Below are positions 6,815 to 15,004 of a stretch of 64,000 nt of DNA, piece by piece. The position numbers and the translations under genes were made by a program. The notes under the pieces were generated by a model. It had not been told where the DNA came from. It worked only from the letters and a program-made list of their open reading frames with translations, and did not search any database. Every line of letters starts with the position of its first letter. Within the stretch, counting starts at the first letter, position 1. The DNA is from Lutibacter sp. A80 (lineage in GTDB: Bacteria > Bacteroidota > Bacteroidia > Flavobacteriales > Flavobacteriaceae), in assembly GCF_022429645.1 (NCBI RefSeq), contig NZ_CP092480.1, forward strand, positions 2,276,501 to 2,340,500, in the 5' to 3' direction.

Positions 6815-8922
6815 TAACTTAAAATATTAAATGCTAAAACAGCCGATACATATGCTAAAATTCCCATACCAACTAGTTGTAATATTGGCCATTTCCAACT
6901 ATTAGTTTCTCTTTTTACAATTGCCAAAGTACCAATACACTGCATTGCAAAAGCGTAAAACAGCAATAAAGATACTCCTGTTGGAAAATTAAATCTCTTT
7001 TCACCGGTATCTGGATTCACTTCAGCTGCCATACGTTCTTTTATAGTGCTTACATTATCATCACTATCTACATTATAGATAGTTGCTAAAGCACCAACAA
7101 AAACCTCACGAGCCGCAAATGAACTAATTAATGCAATTCCAATTTTCCAATCGTATCCCATAGGCTTAATAACCGGTTCAATTGTTTTCCCCATATAACC
7201 AATATAGGAGTTCTCTAATTTATAAGCAACTATTTTTTTATCGAGTTCTTCTGTAGAAATATTCTTATTTTCAATTTTAGAAGCAACCGTTTCTTCCGCA
7301 TTCTTAAAAGCAGCGGGTCCATTTGAAGCTAAAAACCACAATACTATTGAAAGAGCTAATATTATTTTACCTGCTCCAAAAATAAATGCTTTAGTTTTTT
7401 CTATTACTTCGTATAAAATATTTTTTAATAAAGGAATTTTATAATTCGGCATCTCTATTACAAATAGACTCTTCGTATTTATTTTTAATACTTTATGTAA
7501 TAAAATAGATGATAAAATTGCTGCTGTAAATCCTAATAAATACAACGCCATCATAGTTAAACCTTGTAAATTAAGAATACCTAAAACCGTTTTATTTGGA
7601 ATTATTAAGGCTATTAAGATAGCATAAACAGGTAATCTGGCAGAGCACGTTGTAAATGGAACTACTAAAATAGTAATTAACCGTTCTTTCCAACTATTTA
7701 TGTTTCTAGCAGCCATAATTGCAGGAATTGCACAGGCTGTACCCGAAATTAATGGTATTACACTTTTACCACTCATTCCAAATTTTCGCATTATTTTATC
7801 CATTAAAAATACCACACGACTCATATAACCAGTTTCTTCTAAAATGGTAACAAAAGTGAATAAAATAGCTATTTGTGGAATAAAAATAACAACCCCTCCT
7901 ATTCCTGGAATAATACCTTCTGAAATTAAATCTGTAAAAGTACCGGGAGGCAATACAGTTTTAACCCAAGAACTTAGATTAGCAAACGCTGTATCAATTA
8001 AATCCATGGGATAACTTGCCCAATTAAAGATACCTTGAAATATAAATAATAAGATTAATGCAAAAATTACATATCCAAAAATCTTATGTGTTAAAACTCT
8101 ATCTAAAATACCACGTAAATCAGTTGCTTTAGAAGCGTCAACTATAAACGATTTTTTTAAAATATCGTTTATAATTTTATATCTTAAAATAGTTTCTTTA
8201 TGCTGGTAACGTTTTATACACGATAAATCCTCTCTAAATTTTAGTACCAGTGCTTTTTGCTTCTCAGTTAAAAAATCAAATTCTTGTATTTGAGTAATTA
8301 ATAACCACGATTTATATAATGGAAACTCTTTAAAAGCATTTTTTAAGTTTGTAAAATAATCTTTATCAATCCTATCTGTAATATTACATATCGGATCTGT
8401 ACTTAATTTTTTGTAATCTAAAATAGCAGCTTTAATTTGATCGATACCAATTTTTTTACGCGCACTAGCCAACACAATTTTGGTTTTTAATTGTGTTTCT
8501 AATAAGGGTACATCTAGCTCAATTCCCCTACGTTTCATTTGATCTATCATATTGATAACCAAAATTGTAGGTATTTTTAAATCTTTTATTTGAGAAAACA
8601 AAAGTAAATTACGCTTAATATTCTCAATATCAACAACAACAACTACTACATCGGGAAAAGTGTCATTTTTATCGTTTAACAATGCGTCTAAAACCAACGT
8701 TTCATCCATTGAAGTTGGATTGATACTATAGGTTCCAGGTAAATCAGTAATTACAGCCTTTGTAGTATTGTTTAATTTACAAAAACCTTGTTTTTTATCT
8801 ACTGTTATTCCTGGGTAATTTCCTACCTTTTGTTTTAAACCTGTAAGCTGATTAAATAAAGAAGTCTTTCCAGTATTTGGATTCCCAATTAAAGCAACTT
8901 TAACCTCATTGTTAATGCTCAT
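6814..8922 (-). CDS. feoB: Ferrous iron transport protein B
   Basis: GTPase-coupled inner-membrane Fe(II) importer. 702 residues. The N-terminal G domain has G1 GNPNTGKTS (residues 13-21), G3 DLPGTYSINP and G4 NMIDQ, then a helical GDI-like part to about residue 270. The membrane part (about 280-700) has the two gate repeats, seen as SGTACAIPAIMAAR and FTTCSARLPVYAI with Cys residues on the permeation path, and the late AAREVFVGAL segment. Six bases separate it from feoA. Regulation by iron is likely through the palindrome in the feoA promoter. Length and motifs are normal. Confidence 0.98.
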   Translation of the reverse strand: MSINNEVKVALIGNPNTGKTSLFNQLTGLKQKVGNYPGITVDKKQGFCKLNNTTKAVITDLPGTYSINPTSMDETLVLDALLNDKNDTFPDVVVVVVDIENIKRNLLLFSQIKDLKIPTILVINMIDQMKRRGIELDVPLLETQLKTKIVLASARKKIGIDQIKAAILDYKKLSTDPICNITDRIDKDYFTNLKNAFKEFPLYKSWLLITQIQEFDFLTEKQKALVLKFREDLSCIKRYQHKETILRYKIINDILKKSFIVDASKATDLRGILDRVLTHKIFGYVIFALILLFIFQGIFNWASYPMDLIDTAFANLSSWVKTVLPPGTFTDLISEGIIPGIGGVVIFIPQIAILFTFVTILEETGYMSRVVFLMDKIMRKFGMSGKSVIPLISGTACAIPAIMAARNINSWKERLITILVVPFTTCSARLPVYAILIALIIPNKTVLGILNLQGLTMMALYLLGFTAAILSSILLHKVLKINTKSLFVIEMPNYKIPLLKNILYEVIEKTKAFIFGAGKIILALSIVLWFLASNGPAAFKNAEETVASKIENKNISTEELDKKIVAYKLENSYIGYMGKTIEPVIKPMGYDWKIGIALISSFAAREVFVGALATIYNVDSDDNVSTIKERMAAEVNPDTGEKRFNFPTGVSLLLFYAFAMQCIGTLAIVKRETNSWKWPILQLVGMGILAYVSAVLAFNILS

Positions 8923-8928
8923 TATTAA

Positions 8929-9156
8929 TTAGTAGTTAGCAATTGTTATTTTCTCTGCAGTTTCTTTTCTAATTGCTAAATGACTTCCATTTACCTTAAT
9001 GTATAAAGGATCTTGCAAAGGTGCTTTTTGAATTAATTCTACCTCAATACCAGGCAAACAACCCATTTCAAGCAGTTTTAATGGAATGTTCTCTAAACAA
9101 AGCTTTTCTATAAAAGCTTTCTCTCCAATTTTTAAATTTGCAATAGTTTTAAACAT
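8929..9156 (-). CDS. feoA: Ferrous iron transport protein A
   Basis: 75-residue SH3-like FeoA domain protein, cytosolic accessory of FeoB. Seen: LKIGEKAFIEKL, then LLEMGCLPGIEVELIQKAPLQDPLYIKVNGSHLAIRKETA, the usual FeoA pattern. First gene of the operon; its promoter has a -7 box at 9187-9194 and an overlapping palindrome at 9200-9214, suggesting repression by an iron-sensing regulator. Confidence 0.95.
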   Translation of the reverse strand: MFKTIANLKIGEKAFIEKLCLENIPLKLLEMGCLPGIEVELIQKAPLQDPLYIKVNGSHLAIRKETAEKITIANY

Positions 9157-9186
9157 TATTAAGACTAATTATAAATAAATAGAAGA

Positions 9187-9194
9187 CAAAGATA
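9187..9194 (-). promoter_or_regulatory. feoAB promoter, -7 box
   Basis: Minus strand TATCTTTG, an exact TAnnTTTG match, 31 nt before the feoA ATG. The palindrome at 9200-9214 falls in the spacer just upstream. Confidence 0.7.
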
Positions 9195-9199
9195 CTAAA

Positions 9200-9214
9200 T
9201 TAGAATGATTCTAA
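9200..9214. promoter_or_regulatory. Perfect palindrome in the feoAB promoter, candidate iron-regulator operator
   Basis: TTAGAATGATTCTAA is a 7-1-7 perfect palindrome between the -7 box and the expected -33 region of feoAB. Fur- and DtxR-type repressors bind A+T-rich dyads at such positions. An adjacent AATGACAATTATCATT (9217-9232) is a second imperfect dyad. A close relative of the motif lies upstream of sdhC (1419-1435). Which regulator binds is inference. Confidence 0.5.
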
Positions 9215-9231
9215 ACAATGACAATTATCAT

Positions 9232-9909
9232 TTATTTTTTAGATTGGCTTTGTAAAAGTTTTATATCTTCTATTAAGCGTTGAATATCATCATTATCGGT
9301 ACCGTCATAAAAACCTCTAATCTGACGTTTTTTATCAACTAAAATAAAATTTTCTGTATGAATAAAATCTTGCAAACCACCATCACCTTCGTCTAAAACG
9401 GCAAAATAACTTTTACGAGCTAGGTCGTAAATATGTTTTTTGGGTCCTGTGGTAATATTCCATTTACCATCAATTACTCCTTTTTTTATAGCATACTCTT
9501 TTAAAACAGGGACACTATCCATAACTGGAGTTACAGAATGTGATAAAAATTTAATATCATCATCATTTATAAAAACTTCTTGCAGTTTTGCTATATTATT
9601 GGTCATAACAGGGCAAATAGTCATACATCTAGTAAAAAAGAAATCTGCAACATAAATTTTATCCTTATAGTCTTCTTGAGTAATAGTATCACCATTTTGG
9701 TTTATAAGTTTAAAATCTAAAACTTTATGATTTCTTCTAATATGTATTAAACTTTCATCAACCAATCTTGGATTTACATCTGCTGGATTATAAACTGGTA
9801 ATTTTTTTTCAGGAGTTAATAATGAATAAATAGCATAAATCATTATCACAGAAAAAAATGCCATAATAATTAATGTAGGAATTGATTTTTTGAAGAATTT
9901 TAAATCCAT
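9232..9909 (-). CDS. SCO1/SenC/PrrC family copper chaperone-like protein
   Basis: Membrane-anchored thioredoxin-fold protein that delivers copper to the CuA site of cytochrome oxidase or acts as a redox sensor. 225 residues from ATG at 9909. One membrane segment (residues 10-28) is followed by a periplasmic domain. Seen: the copper-binding CxxxC in FFFTRCMTICPVM and the distal His in DFIHTENFILVDK. The longer start at 9933 is rejected because the -7 box TAAATTTG (9931-9938) overlaps it. Downstream of the feo operon on the same strand order, but with its own promoter. Confidence 0.92.
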   Translation of the reverse strand: MDLKFFKKSIPTLIIMAFFSVIMIYAIYSLLTPEKKLPVYNPADVNPRLVDESLIHIRRNHKVLDFKLINQNGDTITQEDYKDKIYVADFFFTRCMTICPVMTNNIAKLQEVFINDDDIKFLSHSVTPVMDSVPVLKEYAIKKGVIDGKWNITTGPKKHIYDLARKSYFAVLDEGDGGLQDFIHTENFILVDKKRQIRGFYDGTDNDDIQRLIEDIKLLQSQSKK

Positions 9910-9930
9910 TTTATTTGTAAAATTAAAACA

Positions 9931-9938
9931 CAAATTTA
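9931..9938 (-). promoter_or_regulatory. SCO1-family gene promoter, -7 box
   Basis: Minus strand TAAATTTG, exact TAnnTTTG match, 21 nt before the chosen ATG at 9909; it decides the start. Confidence 0.6.
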
Positions 9939-10034
9939 AAACAATTAGCCCTATTAGTTACTCAACAATTCTAAAACTTTGTTAAAACGCCTAATTACTT
10001 ATTTAATCGCTTTTTAAAACAATTTTTAAAACCG

Positions 10035-10042
10035 TACATTTG
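10035..10042 (+). promoter_or_regulatory. rseP promoter, -7 box, with a leader of about 115 nt
   Basis: TACATTTG matches TAnnTTTG. It lies 116 nt before the rseP ATG, so the leader is long for this genome, where about 25 nt is common. Within the leader CGCT (10086-10089) and AGCG could form a weak stem; nothing matches a riboswitch I know. Confidence 0.5.
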
Positions 10043-10158
10043 TGCGATTTTAGATTTTTGAAACGAGCATGTAACGGAGTTTATCGCTTAAAATAATTAC
10101 AAATAGCGAACAGCGTGTGACCTTTAAAAACAAATAGTATACACAAGAAAATACATTT

Positions 10159-11478
10159 ATGGAAATATTGATTAAAGCTTCACAATTTATTTTAAGTTTA
10201 TCTTTTTTGATAGTACTGCACGAATTAGGACATTTTATTCCTGCAAAAATATTTAAAACACGCGTAGAAAAATTTTACTTATTTTTTGATTATAAATTCT
10301 CGTTATTTAAAAAGAAAATTGGAGAAACTGTTTACGGAATTGGTTGGATTCCTTTAGGTGGATATGTAAAAATATCTGGTATGATTGACGAAAGTATGGA
10401 TACCGAACAGATGAAACAACCTGCACAACCTTGGGAATTTAGATCTAAACCAGCTTGGCAACGTTTAATTATTATGTTAGGTGGTGTAACCGTTAATTTT
10501 ATTTTAGGTATTGTAATTTATATTATGATCACCTTTGTTTGGGGTATCAATTTTGTAAAACCTGAAGGTGTAAAAAATGGATTTGCAGTACACGAAACTT
10601 TTAAACAATATGGATTTGAAGACGGTGATTTAATTACAAAATTTAATGGCGAAACGCCACAAGATGTAACAGATGTAAATAAACATTTATTTTTAAGAGG
10701 TATTACTTCATTAGAAGTACAACATCAAAATGGTGAAACAGCTTCTATTGCCATTCCAGAAGACATTGGAAGTATTATGTGGGAAAACGGTGTTATGGAA
10801 CCTTTTACGGTTAGAACACAGGCCGTAATTGATACTGTTGTTGTTGATTCTCCTGCAGAAAAAGCCGGAGTTTTAAAAAATGATAAAATAATCTCAGTAA
10901 ATAATACTCCTGTTGCCTATTGGCAAGATTTTTCTAAAATTGCTGCAAACTCAACAGAAGATAAATTAACATTAAAAGTTGAAAGAAATGGAATTACAGA
11001 AGTAATTTCAATAACTCCTAATGAAGATAAAACTATTGGTGTTTCAAACTACAGACATAACGATTTAGACATTCAACATAAAAAATATTCATTTTTAGAA
11101 AGCATTTCTAAAGGTAATTCTTTAGCTATATGGACTTTAAAAGACTATATAACACAATTTAAATACGTATTTACAAAAAAAGGTGCAACAAGTATTGGTG
11201 GTTTTATAGCAATTGGAAACATTTTCCCTGCTACTTGGAGCTGGCAATCTTTTTGGAGCATCACTGCATTTTTATCTATTATGCTTGGTTTTATGAATTT
11301 ATTGCCAATACCAGCCTTAGATGGTGGTCACGTAGTATTTACCTTATATGAAATGATTACAGGTAGAAAACCAAACGATAAGTTTTTAGAATATGCACAA
11401 ATTACAGGATTTTTAATTCTAATTGCACTGCTTATATTAGCAAATGGAAATGATATTGTAAAACTGTTTTCCAAATAA
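10159..11478 (+). CDS. rseP: RIP metalloprotease RseP (site-2 protease)
   Basis: Intramembrane zinc protease that cleaves anti-sigma factors and remnant signal peptides. 439 residues. Seen: the HELGH zinc motif at residues 21-25 inside the first membrane helix, one or two PDZ-like parts (about 120-290; VDSPAEKAGVLKNDKIISVNN is the clear one), and the C-terminal NLLPIPALDGGHVVF, which holds the third metal ligand (LDG). Usual length. In many flavobacteria dxr lies upstream; here an SCO1-type gene does. Single gene with its own promoter and terminator. Confidence 0.96.
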   Translation: MEILIKASQFILSLSFLIVLHELGHFIPAKIFKTRVEKFYLFFDYKFSLFKKKIGETVYGIGWIPLGGYVKISGMIDESMDTEQMKQPAQPWEFRSKPAWQRLIIMLGGVTVNFILGIVIYIMITFVWGINFVKPEGVKNGFAVHETFKQYGFEDGDLITKFNGETPQDVTDVNKHLFLRGITSLEVQHQNGETASIAIPEDIGSIMWENGVMEPFTVRTQAVIDTVVVDSPAEKAGVLKNDKIISVNNTPVAYWQDFSKIAANSTEDKLTLKVERNGITEVISITPNEDKTIGVSNYRHNDLDIQHKKYSFLESISKGNSLAIWTLKDYITQFKYVFTKKGATSIGGFIAIGNIFPATWSWQSFWSITAFLSIMLGFMNLLPIPALDGGHVVFTLYEMITGRKPNDKFLEYAQITGFLILIALLILANGNDIVKLFSK

Positions 11479-11496
11479 AACAGCACAACATTTAAT

Positions 11497-11537
11497 AAAA
11501 ATCCCGTATTAATAATTAATTTTAATACGGGATTTTT
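11497..11537 (+). terminator. rseP terminator
   Basis: AAAAATCCCGTATTAA (from 11497) pairs with TTAATACGGGATTTTT (11522-11537), a perfect 16-bp stem with a loop of about 9 nt and a T-run. Confidence 0.92.
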
Positions 11538-11611
11538 ATTTTTAAACAACTTAAAAGTTCTTAATTTTATTCGCTACTAATCATCAACCTAACAATAAAA
11601 TCAATTAAATA

Positions 11612-12868
11612 ATGAAAAGAATAATAATTCTTGTTTTAACAGTTCTTTTATCGGCTTGTAACCAAACAAGCACTTTAAAAGAGCCAAACAATTCTAACAA
11701 AACTACACTAAGCACTTCTAAAAAACCACTAATGGGTTGGGCAAGTTGGAACAATTATAGAGTAAATATAAATGAAACTATTATTAAATCTCAAGCAGAT
11801 GCAATGCTCTCTAAAGGCTTAAAAGATGTAGGCTATTCTTTTATAAATACAGACGATGGCTTTTTTGGAGGAAGAGATAAAAATGGTGATTTATTAGTAC
11901 ACAAGGAGCGTTTTCCTAGCGGAATGAAATCACTTGCAGACTATATTCATTCTAAAGGTTTAAAAGCAGGAATTTACTCCGATGCTGGAATAAATACTTG
12001 TGCTTCTTATTGGGATAAAGACACTATTGGTGTTGGAATGGGACTTTACGGACACGACAGAAAAGACTTAACATTATTTTTAAAAGATTGGGATTACGAT
12101 TTTATAAAAGTAGATTGGTGCGGTGGTGAATGGTTAGGCTTAGATGAAGAAACCAGGTATACCGAAATTGGAAACATTATTAAAGAAATTAAACCTTCTA
12201 CAATCTACAATATTTGTAGATGGGAGTTTCCTGGAACTTGGGCAACACGTGTTGCAGATTCTTGGAGAATTTCAGGAGATATTAACAACAACTTTCAATC
12301 TATTTTAGCAATTATAGATATAAATGCCGATTTATGGATGCATAGTTCCTACGGTAAATATAACGATATGGATATGTTACAAGTTGGTAGAGGAATGACT
12401 TACGAAGAGGATAAAGCACATTTTTCTATGTGGTGTTTAATGCAATCTCCACTTTTATTAGGAAACGATTTAACTACAATAAGTGATGAAACTATCGAAA
12501 TAATTACAAACAAAGAAATTATTGCACTTAACCAATCCGAATTTGTATATCAAGCTAGACGAATGGTTGATTATGGCGATTTAGAAGTTTGGGCAAAGCC
12601 ATTAATTTCAACTATTAGTGGAGAAATTGCTGTTGGGTTATTAAACAGAACTAATAAAACAACTAATATTACTTTTAATTTAGAATCTGTTGGTTTAGAT
12701 GCTTCAGCTTCTTATACCATGCGAGATTTATGGTCTAAAAAAGACTATCCTTCATCAACAAATAGTGAAATTTCCTTTGAAGTGCCTGCGCATGGAATTG
12801 TAGTATTAAAAATAAAAGGAAGAGCTTTACCTTATAATGTATTTCAATTTAAAGATAAAAAAGCTTAA
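11612..12868 (+). CDS. Glycoside hydrolase family 27 (alpha-galactosidase-like) lipoprotein
   Basis: Retaining glycosidase removing terminal alpha-galactose (some members act on N-acetylgalactosamine or arabinose). 418 residues. Lipoprotein signal with lipobox LLSAC, Cys about 16. A TIM barrel covers about residues 35-310: GWASWNNYRVNINE substrate loop, FINTDDGFFGGRD, the nucleophile Asp in FIKVDWCGG, and the acid/base Asp in RISGDI. NDMDMLQVGRGMT and SMWCLMQSPLLLGNDL are typical. A C-terminal beta domain follows (about 320-405). It stands alone without a polysaccharide-utilisation locus (no SusC/D near), so it may act on scavenged oligosaccharides. Its end overlaps the convergent HD gene by 4 bp. 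Confidence 0.9.
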   Translation: MKRIIILVLTVLLSACNQTSTLKEPNNSNKTTLSTSKKPLMGWASWNNYRVNINETIIKSQADAMLSKGLKDVGYSFINTDDGFFGGRDKNGDLLVHKERFPSGMKSLADYIHSKGLKAGIYSDAGINTCASYWDKDTIGVGMGLYGHDRKDLTLFLKDWDYDFIKVDWCGGEWLGLDEETRYTEIGNIIKEIKPSTIYNICRWEFPGTWATRVADSWRISGDINNNFQSILAIIDINADLWMHSSYGKYNDMDMLQVGRGMTYEEDKAHFSMWCLMQSPLLLGNDLTTISDETIEIITNKEIIALNQSEFVYQARRMVDYGDLEVWAKPLISTISGEIAVGLLNRTNKTTNITFNLESVGLDASASYTMRDLWSKKDYPSSTNSEISFEVPAHGIVVLKIKGRALPYNVFQFKDKKA

Positions 12869-13518
12869 GACTTCCCGTTCCACTCATTATAAAATTGTTG
12901 AAGAAAGTCTTCCATATATATATGACGCTCTTCAGCAATTTTTTTTCCTGTAACGGTATTCATTCTATCTTTTAACAGCAATAACTTCTCGTAAAAATGA
13001 TTTATTGTAGGAGAATCCGAATTTTTATATTCTTCTTTAGTCATAGTTAAATTTGGAGCAATTTCAGGATTGTAAAGTTCCCTGTTTTTAAAACCACCAT
13101 AATTAAAACAACGTGCAATTCCTACTGCGCCAATAGCATCAAGTCTATCTGCATCTTGAACAACATTTAATTCTAGCGAAGTAAAAGTCTGTTTAAAATT
13201 CCCTCCTTTGTATGAAATATTTGTTATTATTTGTTCTATATGACGTATAATTTCCTCGGAAACATGTTCACTTTCTAAAAAATCACGTGCCACTTTTGGA
13301 CCAACAGTTTCATCGCCATTATAAAATTTAGAATCAGCAATATCGTGTAATAAAGCACCCAATTCAACTATAAATAAATCTACATTTTCATTTTTAGCAA
13401 TTAGTTTAGCATTGTTCCAAACACGTAAAATATGAAACCAATCGTGGCCTCCTTCAGCATTTTTTAATGTTTCTTTTACAAAAGAAACTGTATTAGAAAT
13501 AATTTGTTGTTTATCCAT
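12865..13518 (-). CDS. HD-domain metal-dependent phosphohydrolase
   Basis: 217 residues, one HD domain in the YedJ-like group. Seen: the first metal His in GGHDWFHILRVWNNA (near residue 25), the HD doublet in GALLHDIADSKF (about 57-58), and the later Asp in NVVQDADRLDAIGAVGIAR. Such proteins cleave phosphomono- or diesters or nucleotides; the substrate is unknown. No signal peptide. Its ATG is only about 15 nt behind a terminator-like hairpin, so it either uses a promoter within that hairpin region or depends on read-through from the bacilliredoxin gene. Confidence 0.88.
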   Translation of the reverse strand: MDKQQIISNTVSFVKETLKNAEGGHDWFHILRVWNNAKLIAKNENVDLFIVELGALLHDIADSKFYNGDETVGPKVARDFLESEHVSEEIIRHIEQIITNISYKGGNFKQTFTSLELNVVQDADRLDAIGAVGIARCFNYGGFKNRELYNPEIAPNLTMTKEEYKNSDSPTINHFYEKLLLLKDRMNTVTGKKIAEERHIYMEDFLQQFYNEWNGKS

Positions 13519-13532
13519 TGTTTAAAAATAAA

Positions 13533-13560
13533 AAATCCGTTTAAATAATTAAACGGATTT
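13533..13560 (-). terminator. Terminator between bacilliredoxin and HD genes
   Basis: AAATCCGTTTAA (13533-13544) and TTAAACGGATTT (13549-13560) are perfect 12-bp arms with a 4-base loop. On the minus strand a run of T residues follows, just before the HD gene ATG at 13518. Confidence 0.85.
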
Positions 13561-13582
13561 AAAGATTGTTTGTACTTAATTT

Positions 13583-13993
13583 TTAACAAAACTCTTCGTA
13601 AGCACCTGCTAAATTCGAAGCAATTACCTCTGCTGGTCTTCCTTCAATATGATGACGTTCAAGCATATGTACTAAAGCACCATCTTTAAATAATGCAATT
13701 GCTGGTGAAGATGGAGGAAAAGGAATCATATATTCTCTTGCTCTTTGAGTTGACTCTGTATCAACTCCTGCAAATACAGTTACTAAGTTATTTGGTACTT
13801 TATCAAATTTTAATGAAGCAATAGCTCCAGGTCTACAAGTACCAGCTGCACAACCACAAACTGAGTTAACTACCACTAAAGTTGTGCCTTCACTTTTTAA
13901 TACTTGTTCAACTTCTTGAGCTGTGTGTAACGATATAAAACCTGCATCTTCTAATTCTTGCTGCATAGGTCTTACTAATTCTGGTGGATACAT
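13583..13993 (-). CDS. BrxA/BrxB family bacilliredoxin (YphP/YqiW)
   Basis: 136 residues, thioredoxin fold with a CGC active site: VNSVCGCAAGTCRPGA near residues 50-62. In Firmicutes these proteins remove bacillithiol from S-bacillithiolated proteins; Bacteroidota of this group also carry the family. Starts MYPPELVRPMQQEL, typical. The -7 box at 14028-14035 is back-to-back with that of the TerB-DnaJ gene. ACAAAC-like T-run terminator follows the gene. Confidence 0.93.
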   Translation of the reverse strand: MYPPELVRPMQQELEDAGFISLHTAQEVEQVLKSEGTTLVVVNSVCGCAAGTCRPGAIASLKFDKVPNNLVTVFAGVDTESTQRAREYMIPFPPSSPAIALFKDGALVHMLERHHIEGRPAEVIASNLAGAYEEFC

Positions 13994-14027
13994 ATATTTT
14001 TATTTTTTTGTTAGATGTAATTTGTCG

Positions 14028-14035
14028 CAAATATA
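14028..14035 (-). promoter_or_regulatory. Bacilliredoxin gene promoter, -7 box
   Basis: Minus strand TATATTTG, exact consensus, 35 nt before the ATG at 13993. Confidence 0.65.
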
Positions 14036-14114
14036 AGAGTTTAATTACTAAAAGTTTATTAAATTTTTAACAAGTCTATGCAATGTTAACTTTAACTATC
14101 CTAATATTTCAATG

Positions 14115-14122
14115 TATATTTG
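14115..14122 (+). promoter_or_regulatory. TerB-DnaJ gene promoter, -7 box
   Basis: TATATTTG, exact consensus, 19 nt before ATG at 14141. It covers the alternative upstream ATG (14120), which is therefore not used. Confidence 0.65.
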
Positions 14123-14140
14123 TGTTTTCAAAAAAATATT

Positions 14141-14881
14141 ATGGGAAATTTTATTAAATGGCTTGGTGCTGGACTAGGTTTTGCTGTTGGAGGCCCAATT
14201 GGAAGTGTTTTAGGATATGTTGTTGGAAATTTTATTGAAGGTTTTACTGCTGGAGATGTTGAGCGTGCTAGAACCTATGCTACTTCAAGCGGAAATTCAC
14301 AATCGGGAGATTTTGAAATAAGTTTATTATTGCTTTCTGCAGTTGTAATTAAGGCTGATGGAAAAATAGACGAACGCGAACTCTCTTATGTGCGTATGCA
14401 TTTTAGAAAAATGTATGGAGAAGAGAGAGCCAACAATGCATTTAAACTTTTTAAAGGTTTTATAAAAAACAACAACGTTTCTACACGACAAATATGCATG
14501 CAAATTCGTCAACACACCACACATGCAACACGTTTACAATTGCTTCACTTTTTATTTGGCTTAGCTAAAGCAGATGGTGCAGTTATTGAAGAAGAAGTAA
14601 ATGTAATAAAAACTATTGCAGGGTATTTATACATAAGTCAACACGATTTTGAATCTATAAAAGCAATGTTTTATGATAGTTCTGAAAGTGCTTATAAAAT
14701 ATTAGAAATTGATAAATCTGCCAGTAACGACGAGTTAAAAAAAGCCTATAGAAAAATGGTGAAAAAATACCACCCAGATAAATTACAACATTTAGGTGAA
14801 GAACACGTAAAAGGGGCAGAAGAAAAATTTAAACAGGTACAAAAAGCCTACGAACAAATTCAAAAAGAAAGAGGTTTATAA
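14141..14881 (+). CDS. TerB and DnaJ domain protein (DjlA-like)
   Basis: 246 residues from ATG at 14141. The N-terminus ([24 protein letters not shown]...) is a glycine-zipper membrane-like segment, the middle (about 50-165) is a TerB helical domain with paired acidic motifs ([14 protein letters not shown] and [14 protein letters not shown]), and the C-terminal 65 residues are a J domain with HPD in KKYHPDKLQ. This is the DjlA arrangement: a membrane-associated co-chaperone that stimulates DnaK ATPase. The start is set by the promoter box overlapping the upstream ATG. Confidence 0.9.
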   Translation: MGNFIKWLGAGLGFAVGGPIGSVLGYVVGNFIEGFTAGDVERARTYATSSGNSQSGDFEISLLLLSAVVIKADGKIDERELSYVRMHFRKMYGEERANNAFKLFKGFIKNNNVSTRQICMQIRQHTTHATRLQLLHFLFGLAKADGAVIEEEVNVIKTIAGYLYISQHDFESIKAMFYDSSESAYKILEIDKSASNDELKKAYRKMVKKYHPDKLQHLGEEHVKGAEEKFKQVQKAYEQIQKERGL

Positions 14882-14974
14882 TTATTTTGTGACTTATTAA
14901 ATAATTATGTGTCTTAAAGATAGTTAGTAGAAATTTAGGTAGGTTAACACAAAATTAACCCCAAGATTTTGATT

Positions 14975-15004
14975 AGTGCCTCGCACCTAGAGGCACTTTT
15001 TTTA
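14975..15004 (+). terminator. Terminator behind TerB-DnaJ gene
   Basis: AGTGCCTC (14975-14982) pairs with GAGGCACT (14990-14997), loop of 7, followed by a T-run that runs into the convergent gene's stop. Confidence 0.88.

Noticed and set aside
14941..15004. Structured small RNA between the TerB-DnaJ gene and phosphoesterase gene
   Set aside because: The hairpin is fully explained as a terminator.
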